NCBI GenBank assembly: GCA_047602575.1
Contig: JASGGY010000003.1
Span: 1 to 64,000, forward strand
Direction of reading: 5' to 3'
From: UBA1366 sp047602575
GTDB lineage: Bacteria > Bacillota > Clostridia > Oscillospirales > Ruminococcaceae
Length of the DNA stretch: 64,000 bases
Positions 23,566-31,675 of this stretch are shown piece by piece. The notes below the pieces were generated by a model. It had not been told where the DNA came from. It made no database searches and worked only from the letters and a program-made list of their open reading frames with translations. Numbering within the stretch: the stretch's first letter is position 1; every line of letters begins with the position of its first letter. The translations under genes and the position numbers were made by a program.

Positions 23566-24051
23566 TTACCGGCCGTTGATCAGCCGCGTTTTGATTGGTT
23601 CGTGAATTTCCGGCGGAACAAAGGGGGAAATATCCCCGCCGAAGCGCGCGATCTCTTTCACCACGCTTGAGCTGAGATACATATTTTCCGCTGCGGTGGT
23701 CAGAAAGACCGTTTCCGCATCGCTGTAAAGCTTTTTATTGGCAAGCGCCATCTGAAATTCGTATTCAAAGTCGGATACCGCGCGCAATCCCTTAACAATT
23801 GCCGATGCGCCGGTTGTTTTTAAATAATCTGCCAACAACCCGCCGTTGCAGTCGATGTAAACGTTGGGCATATCCTTGGTCACAACGCTGAGCATTTCCA
23901 TGCGTTCCTCGACGGTGAAGCTCACCAGCTTTTGCGTATTAAAGGAAACCAGCACAATGACCTTGTCGAACAGCCGCGAGGCGCGGGTGATGATGTCGAG
24001 ATGTCCGAGTGTGACCGGATCAAAGCTTCCGGGGCAAACCGCAAGGCGCAT
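23566..24051 (-). CDS. coaD: Phosphopantetheine adenylyltransferase
   Basis: 161 residues, the standard CoaD length. It transfers AMP from ATP to 4-phosphopantetheine, the penultimate step of coenzyme A synthesis. The nucleotidyltransferase motif TLGH (14-17) follows AVCPGSFDPV, and the second motif YLSSSVVKEIA lies near 124. The start is ATG 24051, two bases after the rsmD stop; a GTG three codons earlier would overlap rsmD. Operon with rsmD and the coiled-coil gene. Confidence 0.97.
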   Translation of the reverse strand: MRLAVCPGSFDPVTLGHLDIITRASRLFDKVIVLVSFNTQKLVSFTVEERMEMLSVVTKDMPNVYIDCNGGLLADYLKTTGASAIVKGLRAVSDFEYEFQMALANKKLYSDAETVFLTTAAENMYLSSSVVKEIARFGGDISPFVPPEIHEPIKTRLINGR

Positions 24052-24053
24052 CG

Positions 24054-24638
24054 CTAACACGCTCCTTCTTCTTCGGAAGGCGCGTCCTCCCGCTCGTCAT
24101 CCTGCGGAATTTCATACGCGGTCAGCATAATTTTTCCGTAGCGATATTGCTTTTTTAAAACCAACCTGCCGACTGTTTCGGGAAGCACAAGCTCTTTTTC
24201 ATGCTCACAAATCACCACCGCGTCGCAGGAAAGCTTTGGTTCAAGCAACGGGAGTGCTTTTTCGACAAGTCCGTTGCGATATGGCGGGTCGATGAAAACA
24301 ATGTCAAGACCGCTTTTTGCGCCGACTAAATAGTCAAGGCTGTCCATGTGTAAAACGCGCGCGTCGCTGTACAGTCCGCAGGCGGTCAGGTTTTCTTTAA
24401 CGGTATCAATGCTTGCGACACTTTTATCAACAAACACGCAATGCGCAGCGCCACGGCTTAATGCTTCAATGCCAAGCTGTCCGCTTCCCGCAAACAGATC
24501 TAAAACACTTGCACCGGGTAGCTGGAAGTGAACAATCGAAAAAAGTGCTTCCTTCACCCTGTCCGAGGTCGGGCGAACGTCGAGTCCGTCTAAGGTTTTC
24601 AGCTTTTTTCCGCGCGCGGAACCGGTTATAACTCTCAT
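24054..24638 (-). CDS. rsmD: 16S rRNA (guanine966-N2)-methyltransferase
   Basis: 194 residues. The N-terminus MRVITGSARGKKLKTLDGLDVRPTSDRVKEALFSI is the RsmD signature, followed by SAM motif VLDLFAGSGQLGIEALSRGA (about 45-64) and catalytic DPPY (117-120). It methylates G966 of 16S rRNA during 30S assembly. First gene of the operon with coaD, the usual partner in Firmicutes. The C-terminal tail is acidic (DDEREDAPSEEEG). Confidence 0.96.
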   Translation of the reverse strand: MRVITGSARGKKLKTLDGLDVRPTSDRVKEALFSIVHFQLPGASVLDLFAGSGQLGIEALSRGAAHCVFVDKSVASIDTVKENLTACGLYSDARVLHMDSLDYLVGAKSGLDIVFIDPPYRNGLVEKALPLLEPKLSCDAVVICEHEKELVLPETVGRLVLKKQYRYGKIMLTAYEIPQDDEREDAPSEEEGAC

Positions 24639-24668
24639 AGCTCATTCCTTATTTCAAAATACTCATTT

Positions 24669-24697
24669 ATTATAATACATTTTCGCGCGTTTGTCCA
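24669..24697 (-). promoter_or_regulatory. Promoter of the rsmD-coaD operon
   Basis: Minus strand TGGACA (24697-24692), 17-bp spacer, TATAAT (24674-24669), about 30 bp from the rsmD start. Confidence 0.75.
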
Positions 24698-24798
24698 GAA
24701 ATTTTTTTATTTTTCCGTAAATTTTTCATTCTCAACAGGTCGGTGATTTCCAGTAAATTTAATAACTAAAATTACCAGTCGTACAAATATTGACGCAA

Positions 24799-25095
24799 TC
24801 AGCGCGATGCCGAGAAAAAAAAGTCGAAAATCGCTTGAGAAACCGATTCAATAAGCTTTTGCTGTATCCCTAAAAAGTCGCCATAAAACACATCCATTGC
24901 ATAAAAAAGCACAGGAACCAGAAACCACCACGCAAGCGCAGCGTTCAAGCAATATCCTATGCAGAACCAAACCCGTGCTTTTTTCCCGAATCGTGATTCC
25001 ATCGGGTAATAAAGGCACATAATGATCACGGACAATGCGCACAAAATGATGAACCACAGCGTTCCATTATGAATCATGGCAGCAACAAACTTCAT
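24799..25095 (-). CDS. Small membrane protein of unknown function
   Basis: 98 residues with two or three hydrophobic segments (LWFIILCALSVIIMCLYY and AALAWWFLVPVLFYAMDVFY). The frame stays open upstream to about 25190 with another hydrophobic stretch (ITAIVFITVFTLIM) but without a standard start codon, so the true start may lie upstream at a non-standard codon. No good ribosome-binding site precedes ATG 25095. I do not recognise the family. Confidence 0.5.
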   Translation of the reverse strand: MKFVAAMIHNGTLWFIILCALSVIIMCLYYPMESRFGKKARVWFCIGYCLNAALAWWFLVPVLFYAMDVFYGDFLGIQQKLIESVSQAIFDFFFSASR

Positions 25096-25264
25096 GATCA
25101 GCGTGAATACTGTAATAAAAACAATTGCCGTGATGCCGCCTTTGAGCGCGCTGATCAGCTGCTTTATGTGACCACCCCACTTTCTGTAAAAAGTATAGCA
25201 TAGTTCTGTCGAAAAGTAAAGGCTGCGGGTTTACAAAATTGTTTGAGAGAAAGCGGATTACGGA

Positions 25265-25293
25265 TTGAAATAAACAACGGATTATGTTATAAT
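25265..25293 (+). promoter_or_regulatory. Promoter of the dnaD-dnaC operon
   Basis: TTGAAA (25265-25270), 17-bp spacer, TATAAT (25288-25293). Confidence 0.75.
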
Positions 25294-25316
25294 GACAACT
25301 AGATGAGGTGTTCGAT

Positions 25317-26354
25317 TTGAAGTACGATATAAATATCAAAGCATGGGGCAGGCGGTTTTCCGTTCCATGCAGCGTGGTGGATGCGCATATGAAGCTTGCG
25401 TCCGGTGCGTTTTTAAAAGTGATTCTTTACATATTGTCCGCGGGCTCACCGGAAATGACCTCTGCGGAAATCGCAGCAGCATGCGGCATTGACGAGCGGG
25501 AAGCAGACGACGCAGTACTGTTCTGGTGCGCCAAAAAAGTGATTACTGTTGACGGAAGCACAGCCGACGACAGCATTGCTGTACCGAAAAACCCCGTTTC
25601 TGCGGCGGCTGAACCGGAGCGGGCTTTCCCGGCGACGGATGAGCCGATGCAAAGCATTCCTGCGGCAGACCCTGCGGCGCACACCTTGCAGAAAAAGACG
25701 CATCTCAAGCTTTCTCCACAGGACATCGAGGCGATGACGCACAAGGACAAGGATTTAAAATATCTGTTTGACAGCATTCAGGTGATATTAAAGCGTCCGA
25801 TTAATTTTACCGAGGAAAGCGGCTTGATTACGCTGCGCGATTATTACGGCTTTTCCGCGCCGTCCATCCTGATGCTGGTCGAATACTGCGAGCAGATCGG
25901 GAAATCCCGTCTGGCTTATATCGAAGCGGTCGCAAAGGGCTGGTTTGAAAGCGGTATCACGGCGTTCGCCGACATCGAACGCGAGATCATCCGGCTGACC
26001 GCGCAGCATACCTTTGAGCGACAGGTCGCAAAATCCATCGGGCTTGAAACAGCGCTCACCGCCAAGCAGCGCGCTTATTTTGCGCAGTGGCAGGACTGGG
26101 ACTTTGACACGGAGATGATCGCGGCAGCGTATGAAAAATGCGTTGACCAGACCAATAAGCTGTCCTTGCCTTATATGAATAAGATTCTCGAACGCTGGCA
26201 CAGTGCGGGGATTTCCACGCCGGCGCAGGCACTGGCGGAGGAAGCGCCGAAGAATAAATTCCGAGGGAAAAACGCGCCAGCTGAAAAAGAGCATTCCTAT
26301 GATCTGGATGAATTTAACGACTTTGCGATGAATTATAAACCTCAGCTGAAATAG
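25317..26354 (+). CDS. DnaD-domain replication protein
   Basis: 345 residues from TTG 25317, six bases after GAGGTG; a GTG three codons upstream overlaps that ribosome-binding site. The N-terminal winged-helix part (DAHMKLASGAFLKVILYILSAG, MTSAEIAAACGIDEREA) is followed by an Ala/Pro-rich linker (about 85-125) and two DnaB_2/DnaD domains (LFDSIQVILKRPINFTEESGLITLRDYYGFS at about 145-175; YFAQWQDWDFDTEMIAAAYEKC near 255). DnaD proteins load the replicative helicase during initiation and restart. It directly precedes a DnaC-like loader, a conserved arrangement in Clostridia. Confidence 0.92.
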   Translation: MKYDINIKAWGRRFSVPCSVVDAHMKLASGAFLKVILYILSAGSPEMTSAEIAAACGIDEREADDAVLFWCAKKVITVDGSTADDSIAVPKNPVSAAAEPERAFPATDEPMQSIPAADPAAHTLQKKTHLKLSPQDIEAMTHKDKDLKYLFDSIQVILKRPINFTEESGLITLRDYYGFSAPSILMLVEYCEQIGKSRLAYIEAVAKGWFESGITAFADIEREIIRLTAQHTFERQVAKSIGLETALTAKQRAYFAQWQDWDFDTEMIAAAYEKCVDQTNKLSLPYMNKILERWHSAGISTPAQALAEEAPKNKFRGKNAPAEKEHSYDLDEFNDFAMNYKPQLK

Positions 26355-26372
26355 CGCGAAAGGAGCAGCGAA

Positions 26373-27356
26373 ATGGCAGCAAGCATCGATGCAATCGACA
26401 GCGCGCGGGCGGAGCTTTCTGCGCGCCATGCAAACGCGGAGGAGGAAAACCGCCGCCGGATTGACGAAATCAACCGGACTGCGCCGGAAATCACCGCGCT
26501 GAGCAAGAAGCTTTTTGAAACAAATGCGCAGATCGTGCGGGCGATTTTGTCCCGCGAGCGGGATGTGAACAATGCCATTGCCGATATTCGTCATGAAAAC
26601 GAGATGTTCCGGCGGATGATGACGGAGCTGCTGCGCGATTTCGGCTATCCTGCGGATTATTTAGAAGTGCATTACACCTGCGCGGTCTGCGGGGACACCG
26701 GCTACCGCGAGGGCGTGCGCTGCCAATGCTTTGAGGAGCTGATCAAAGCCCATGAAATGCGCCGACTCAACCGCAGCTGCCGGATTCAACTGCGGGATTT
26801 TGCGGAGTTCCGGCTGGATGTGTATCCGGAAAACCGCGCCGGCATCAACGTCCGCGAGCGGATGGAGTGGGTGCTGGAGCAGTGCAGGTATTACGCGGAG
26901 CATTTCACCCCGCAATCCGATTCGCTGCTCATGCTCGGCGGCACAGGGCTGGGGAAAACCTTCCTGTCCTCGGCAATCGCCAAGCGCCTGCTCGAACGCG
27001 GCGTTCGCGTGGCGTTTGACTCGGTGCAGAACTTCCTGCGCGACATCGAGAACAGCCACTTTGGGCGCTCCGACAACAACACGCTTGAGCTGCTGCTCTC
27101 CTGCGACCTGCTCATCATCGACGACTTAGGCGCGGAGTTCTGCACAAGCTTCAGCCAGTCCGCTCTCTATAATCTGCTCAACACGCGCATCAACGAGGGC
27201 AAGCCGACCATCGTGTCCACAAACCTCAATCTTGAGGAGCTAAGCGGCATTTACAACGAGCGCATGATTTCGCGCCTGACCGGAATGTTCAAACCCGTTC
27301 TATTTCTTGGCAACGACGTGCGCCAGCAACTGCGCCGCGACATGGCGGGGAAGTAA
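26373..27356 (+). CDS. DnaC/DnaI-like helicase loader ATPase
   Basis: 327 residues. The N-terminal half is helical and charged. It is followed by a zinc-binding knuckle with Cys103, Cys106, Cys117 and Cys119 (CAVCGDTG...CQC), as in DnaI. The AAA+ domain has Walker A GGTGLGKT (189-196) and Walker B LLIIDDLG with Asp250/Asp251, then sensor STNLNLEEL. It loads DnaB helicase on DNA together with the DnaD protein encoded 18 bp upstream. GGAG precedes the start. The symbol dnaC or dnaI is not assigned because both usages exist. Confidence 0.94.
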   Translation: MAASIDAIDSARAELSARHANAEEENRRRIDEINRTAPEITALSKKLFETNAQIVRAILSRERDVNNAIADIRHENEMFRRMMTELLRDFGYPADYLEVHYTCAVCGDTGYREGVRCQCFEELIKAHEMRRLNRSCRIQLRDFAEFRLDVYPENRAGINVRERMEWVLEQCRYYAEHFTPQSDSLLMLGGTGLGKTFLSSAIAKRLLERGVRVAFDSVQNFLRDIENSHFGRSDNNTLELLLSCDLLIIDDLGAEFCTSFSQSALYNLLNTRINEGKPTIVSTNLNLEELSGIYNERMISRLTGMFKPVLFLGNDVRQQLRRDMAGK

Positions 27357-27384
27357 GTACGAAACCTATAGATGGAATCGCCTG

Positions 27385-27449
27385 CCAAAGGGGGGCGTTG
27401 CCCCCTCTGGACTCCCTCACCAAAGGGTACAAGTACCCTTTGGAAACCC
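27385..27449 (-). repeat. Palindromic two-hairpin repeat element, copy 1 (inverted)
   Basis: Hairpin CCAAAGG..CCCTCTGG at 27385-27410 and CCAAAGGGTACAAGTACCCTTTGG-type hairpin at 27420-27443, then AAACCC. It is the reverse complement of the copy at 31145-31216, sharing GGACTCCCTCACCAAAGGG. The region 27357-27860 holds this and copy 2 but no convincing gene. Confidence 0.7.
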
Positions 27450-27559
27450 ATAATTTTATGGATTATACTTTGCTCTTCTTAGCCAATTTGTGTTTATTTA
27501 ACTGCTTTGTGATTCTATTGGTGCGCTCTGAAAATAGCATATACTTTATCTTCGGCAAG

Positions 27560-27581
27560 AAAGGGCGCAAAGCCCTTTTTT
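27560..27581 (+). terminator. Terminator-like hairpin in the dnaC-sigI gap
   Basis: Stem AAAGGGC / GCCCTTT, 5-nt loop, then TTTTTT. It is about 200 bp after the dnaC-like gene and is the first good terminator for that operon. Confidence 0.65.
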
Positions 27582-27675
27582 GCATTCTGATATAGCGTTT
27601 TTTCGTTCTCAGTGTTAGTAATGCAAGGTTGTAAACCTGTAAGAAATGTCATGAAACAACCAATGTACAATCTAC

Positions 27676-27745
27676 AAAACAACGGGATTCCAAAGGGTCA
27701 ATTGACCCTTTGGTGGGTGGTTTGGAGGGCGACGCCCTCCAAGGA
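27676..27745 (+). repeat. Palindromic two-hairpin repeat element, copy 2
   Basis: Starts ACAAAACAACGGGATTCC, then a 24-bp perfect palindrome at 27690-27713 (CCAAAGGGTCAA and its complement) and a second hairpin TTGGAGGGC-GAC-GCCCTCCAA at 27722-27742. Same order and orientation as 31145-31216. Confidence 0.7.
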
Positions 27746-27860
27746 AAGGTCACAATTTCCTTAATTCTAACATAAATATAGCAAAATTTTACCCATACCG
27801 CACGAAAAAAAACCTGCTCTGCGAATATATAATCAAAGAGGAAAACTGGGGGGAAAGCAG

Positions 27861-28589
27861 ATGAACACAGCCGAAACCTGTGCCTTTACGGCGGAGGAAC
27901 TGATAGCGCGCATCAGAAACGGCGAAACGCACCTGCGAGATGTTTTGTTAAAGTCAAACTGGGGCTTTATCACCGCTGTCGTCACCAAGATGACCGGTGC
28001 GAAAGCCAAAAATACCGAGGCGTTCAGCGTTGCGCTGGAGGCATTCAACGAAGCGATTGACCGGTATGATCCGGAGAAGAACGCAAGCTTTGCGAGCTTT
28101 TCCGGCATGGTGATCAACCGCCGTGTGATTGATTATCTGCGGCGCGTCAAGAAATACGCCGTGGAGCGGTCATATTCCAGCTTTGACACAGACGGGGCGG
28201 AAAACCCGGTCGAGCAAATTTCCTCCGACAGCCACCGATTTGTGGAAACCCTCGAGATTCAGGAGGAAATCATGGAGTTTAAGCAAGCACTGTCCGGCTA
28301 TGGCATCAGCTTTGAGGATCTGATCCGGCTGTCACCAAAGCACGGCGACACCCGACTGCTTTGCGCAAAAATCTCCGGCGCGCTTTACGCCGACAAACAG
28401 TTTTCACGTTTGCTGAAAACAGACGGCAGGCTGCCCGTCGCGGACATCGCCGCACGGTTTCGCCTTAGCCGCCGCACGGTCGAAAAGCACCGCAAGTATA
28501 TCATTGCGTTGTATCTGGTCTTAGAAAGCAATTTAGAACTCATTAAAAGCTATATCGAAGCGCTTACGAAAGGGGTGGACGGACAATGA
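27861..28589 (+). CDS. sigI: RNA polymerase sigma factor SigI
   Basis: 242 residues. The sigma region-2 part (ALEAFNEAIDRYDPEKNASFASFSGMVINRRVIDYLRR, about 52-95) and the C-terminal helix-turn-helix (LPVADIAARFRLSRRTVEKHRKYIIALYLVLES, about 194-226) match the SigI family. SigI factors are held at the membrane by RsgI-type anti-sigma factors and in Clostridium thermocellum switch on polysaccharide-degradation genes. The stop overlaps the rsgI-like start (ATGA), so the two are translationally coupled. CGAATA at 27822-27827 may be part of a SigI-type autoregulated promoter, but this is only a guess; AAGAGG and GGGGGG lie upstream of the ATG. Confidence 0.92.
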   Translation: MNTAETCAFTAEELIARIRNGETHLRDVLLKSNWGFITAVVTKMTGAKAKNTEAFSVALEAFNEAIDRYDPEKNASFASFSGMVINRRVIDYLRRVKKYAVERSYSSFDTDGAENPVEQISSDSHRFVETLEIQEEIMEFKQALSGYGISFEDLIRLSPKHGDTRLLCAKISGALYADKQFSRLLKTDGRLPVADIAARFRLSRRTVEKHRKYIIALYLVLESNLELIKSYIEALTKGVDGQ

Positions 28590-30673
28590 CTTATACGGGA
28601 ACCGTGATGGAAATTTCCGACAGACTGACCTATGTCTTTACCTCTGACTGCCGTATGCGATCGGTGAAAACGAAGGAGGAATATTTCGTGGGCAAACAGA
28701 TTCAATTTACCGAACAGGAATGCACCCAAAACATTTTTTTTACACGAACCAGAAAAATATTGAGCTTTGCAGTCGCCGCTGCATTGTTAATTGTATCCAT
28801 ACCGGTCTTTGCGATGCTGATCAATAAGGAAGAACCCACCGCTGTCTGCACGGCGCTTGTCTATGTGGACATCAACCCCGGCGTCGCGCTCGAAATTTCA
28901 CAGGACAATGTCATCCTCAGCGCGAAGTCAACCAATCTCGACGGAGAAAAGGTTTTGGACGGGCTTTCGCTCAATGACCAATCCCTTTCGTACGGGTTCG
29001 GTGCGCTGCTTGACAAAGCCGACTCACTTGGTTATTTCAGCAGCGGCAACAGCCATGTAATGGTCAGCGCCACGCTCAGAAACAACGCAGGGCTGGACGA
29101 TCCGAATGCTTATAAAGAAGAACTTGACCGGACGCTGGCAGGCTTGGCACAGGTAAACAGCAACGTCAGCGTACTGACCGCCGTTGTCTGCAACGAGGAC
29201 GTTCTGGATGACGCCGCTGCGAATACGGTTTCGCCGGGCAGGGAACTGATTTATAAATTCGCGCTGTCAAACGGCATTACGCTCACCCTTGAACAGGTGC
29301 AGAGCCTTAACATTTCGGAGCTGCTCGCCGCAGCCGGCGCTTCTGACACCGACGGCGTACTCACCGACGCGTTTAAAGCCTTCATCAGAAATCCCGAGGA
29401 GTCGTGTGTCACAACCCCCGATACGACGCAAGCGCCGGAAACAACCACCGCACCCGAAGTCACAACCGATCCGGTTACAATGACCGAGCCGGCTACCACA
29501 ACCGTTCCGAAAACAACCGAACCCGATCAAACCACCAAAGAAACCAAAACCGCCGTGCAGACCACGAACAATGAGAAAGATTACCGTCTTTCTGTTTCCA
29601 AAGACGGCGACGCGCTTGCGTTCAGCTGGACAAAACTCAGCCAGGACAGCGTGACAAAGGACGGAAAAACCTACAACGATTTCTGTTTTTATAAAATCGT
29701 TGCATCCGCAACCGATTCCACGCCGATTTATCCGGACAACGGATATCTGTATTATACCACCAACCGCGGCGATACCAGCTGGAGCGTGAATCCACAGGAG
29801 GACTGCTACAACCAGTCGCCGGAGTTGAAGCCGGGTAAAACCTATTATTTCAGCATCACCTATGTGTTCGACAACGGCAAATTCACCTCCCAGACCGTTC
29901 AGATAAAGGTGCCGGGAAGCGTAACCACCACGCCGGAGGAAACCAACACGGCGTTCTGCGACCCCTCGCTGTCCGTTTCCGCATCCGGAAACAAGCTGCA
30001 ATTCAACTGGTCAGAGCTTCCCGATTCCGATGTATCGCATGATGGAAAAGACTACAACAATTTCTGTTACTACAAAGTCGTGGCATCCGCAACCGATTCC
30101 ACACCGACTTATCCGGAAAACGGATACCTCTATTACACCACCGACTGCGGCAAAAACAGCTGGAGCGTAAACCCTTCAAAAGACGATTATAACGAATCGC
30201 CGAAGCTGGAAGCCGGAAAAACCTATTACTTCAGCATCACCTATGTGTTTGAAAACGGCTATATTTACACCGACGCGGTGAGATATAAAGTGCCGGCACA
30301 AGCCGTTACCACAACACCGACGGATGATTTCACCGCACCGGTGCTGACCGTTTCCCAGTCCGACGGAACATTGAATTTCTCGTGGACCGGTATTGACGGC
30401 GATGTCACCTATGGCGGAAAGGACTACTCAACCTTCTACTATTATAAAGTCGTTGCTTCTCAGACCAACCCCAAGCCCGTTTATCCGGATGACGGATATT
30501 TATACTTCACAACGGACACCGACGAGACAGATTGGTCGCTCAACCCCACCGAATGCGATGCGTATAATCAAAATCCGGAGCTGATTTCCGGCAAGTCCTA
30601 CTACTTCAGCATCACCTATGTGTATGAAACCGGCAAGTTTTCTTCCAACACCGTCAAAGTAACCATTCAATAG
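28586..30673 (+). CDS. rsgI: RsgI-like transmembrane anti-sigma factor with three repeated ectodomains
   Basis: 695 residues. An N-terminal RsgI_N domain (1-52, binds SigI) is followed by one transmembrane helix (about 58-79). A juxtamembrane domain (88-270) contains YVDINPGVALEIS, where Asn97-Pro98 is the position of self-cleavage known in RsgI proteins. A Thr/Pro/Glu linker (275-328) leads to three tandem repeats of about 110 residues (333-443, 459-569, 585-694), each with YLYYTT, a W-S-x-N-P motif and GK(T/S)YYFSITYV. The repeats look Fn3-like but carry none of the carbohydrate-binding modules known for RsgI. The protein likely senses an extracellular ligand and releases SigI after proteolysis. 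Confidence 0.9.
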   Translation: MTYTGTVMEISDRLTYVFTSDCRMRSVKTKEEYFVGKQIQFTEQECTQNIFFTRTRKILSFAVAAALLIVSIPVFAMLINKEEPTAVCTALVYVDINPGVALEISQDNVILSAKSTNLDGEKVLDGLSLNDQSLSYGFGALLDKADSLGYFSSGNSHVMVSATLRNNAGLDDPNAYKEELDRTLAGLAQVNSNVSVLTAVVCNEDVLDDAAANTVSPGRELIYKFALSNGITLTLEQVQSLNISELLAAAGASDTDGVLTDAFKAFIRNPEESCVTTPDTTQAPETTTAPEVTTDPVTMTEPATTTVPKTTEPDQTTKETKTAVQTTNNEKDYRLSVSKDGDALAFSWTKLSQDSVTKDGKTYNDFCFYKIVASATDSTPIYPDNGYLYYTTNRGDTSWSVNPQEDCYNQSPELKPGKTYYFSITYVFDNGKFTSQTVQIKVPGSVTTTPEETNTAFCDPSLSVSASGNKLQFNWSELPDSDVSHDGKDYNNFCYYKVVASATDSTPTYPENGYLYYTTDCGKNSWSVNPSKDDYNESPKLEAGKTYYFSITYVFENGYIYTDAVRYKVPAQAVTTTPTDDFTAPVLTVSQSDGTLNFSWTGIDGDVTYGGKDYSTFYYYKVVASQTNPKPVYPDDGYLYFTTDTDETDWSLNPTECDAYNQNPELISGKSYYFSITYVYETGKFSSNTVKVTIQ

Positions 30674-30686
30674 TCCTTCACAAAAC

Positions 30687-30716
30687 GCCCGCGGGAGTGA
30701 TTCCGCGGGCATTTTT
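30687..30716 (+). terminator. Intrinsic terminator after sigI-rsgI
   Basis: Perfect stem GCCCGCGG / CCGCGGGC, 8-nt loop, then ATTTTTG. Confidence 0.85.
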
Positions 30717-30811
30717 GCGTAATTGATACCATAAATTTTCAAACTGGAGTGAAGTTGTACAAGCATCCTGCATAAACTGTATTACCGACACGAACAAAAG
30801 GAGGCTTTTCG

Positions 30812-31018
30812 ATGCGGGAAACAGCGGCGCAGAGCGCGTATTTGTCAAGGACGATGAAACACTTCAATGCGGTGGCGGATGATCCGGTTTGTGAGCTGCT
30901 GGCGGCTGTCTGCGCGCTGGTGCTGGTTGTGACCGCGCCGCTTTGGATCGTGCCTTACGGGGCGGTAAAGCTGCTCCGAAAACTGAAAAAGCTGTCATAC
31001 AAAAAAAGGATCGGTTGA
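30812..31018 (+). CDS. Small single-pass membrane protein of unknown function
   Basis: 68 residues. Strong ribosome-binding site AAAGGAGG nine bases before ATG 30812. A hydrophobic segment (about 29-51, LLAAVCALVLVVTAPLWIVPYG) is followed by a very basic tail (KLLRKLKKLSYKKRIG), giving an N-out or hairpin small membrane protein. A hairpin AAGGATCGGTT / AACCGATCCTT covers the stop codon and may end transcription although its U-run is poor. Function unknown; it follows sigI-rsgI but is separated by a terminator. Confidence 0.65.
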   Translation: MRETAAQSAYLSRTMKHFNAVADDPVCELLAAVCALVLVVTAPLWIVPYGAVKLLRKLKKLSYKKRIG

Positions 31019-31144
31019 GCAACCGATCCTTCAAACTGTTGATAATTCCTCGTCAGAGGGTTTATCAACTTTCAAACGTTACGATAGAATCACAAAACGA
31101 TAGTTTACGTAAAAACTATCAAAGAAACCCAAGTTATAATCCCC

Positions 31145-31216
31145 AAAACAACGGGTTTCCAAAGGGGGCATTCCCCCTTTGGTGAGGGAGTCCTGAGGGG
31201 GCAACGCCCCCTTTGG
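31145..31216 (+). repeat. Palindromic two-hairpin repeat element, copy 3
   Basis: AAAACAACGGGTTTCC, then hairpin AAAGGGGGCATTCCCCCTTT within 31159-31182, the linker TGAGGGAGTCCTG and hairpin AGGGGGCAACGCCCCCT (31196-31212). The core CAAAACAACGGG is shared with copy 2. Confidence 0.7.
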
Positions 31217-31233
31217 TTGACGGGATTAACTGC

Positions 31234-31647
31234 TTAAAACGCCGCAAATCCAGCGCCGAATTCTTTGCACTGCGCAAGCGCAGCACCATCGGGGGCTTCG
31301 TTGACGATCAGTCCTTCGCCTGTGTAAAGAACGGCGTTGTCCGCGTCAACACGGCTCTGCCAGATGCGCATCCATTCGCCGTCGCCCCAGCCGTAAGAAC
31401 CAAAGAGTGCAATTTTCTTTCCGGCAAGCTCGCTTTCGATGCTTGCAAAAAACGGCTCAAACTCGCTTTCCTCCAGAACCTCGTCGCCCATTGCGGAGCA
31501 GCCGAAAGCAACCTTGTTATAATCCGAAAGCTTTCCCGAGAATTCAGCCACGCTGAACACATCAGCACCTGCGCCCTCCGCGACCGCCAGTGCCATCTGC
31601 TCGGTGTTTCCCGAGCCGCTCCAATAGATTACCGCGATTTTACTCAT
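31234..31647 (-). CDS. Flavodoxin
   Basis: 137 residues from ATG 31647, where MSKIAVIYWSGSGNTEQMA gives the FMN phosphate-binding loop (SGSGNT, about 10-15); two earlier in-frame Met codons overlap the ribosome-binding site AAAGGATGAG. Later FMN-loop sequence includes GCSAMGDEVLEESEF and FGSYGWGDGEWM. Flavodoxins carry electrons in place of ferredoxin when iron is short. It is the last gene of the DUF2325-DUF3793-flavodoxin operon, which carries two matching palindromic operators, so metal control is likely (inference). Confidence 0.93.
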   Translation of the reverse strand: MSKIAVIYWSGSGNTEQMALAVAEGAGADVFSVAEFSGKLSDYNKVAFGCSAMGDEVLEESEFEPFFASIESELAGKKIALFGSYGWGDGEWMRIWQSRVDADNAVLYTGEGLIVNEAPDGAALAQCKEFGAGFAAF

Positions 31648-31675
31648 ATATCTCATCCTTTCAATCATATACCGG

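Noticed and set aside
27398..27595. Possible small hydrophobic protein in the gap after the dnaC-like gene
   Set aside because: No ribosome-binding site; the frame starts inside the palindromic repeat and ends in a terminator hairpin.
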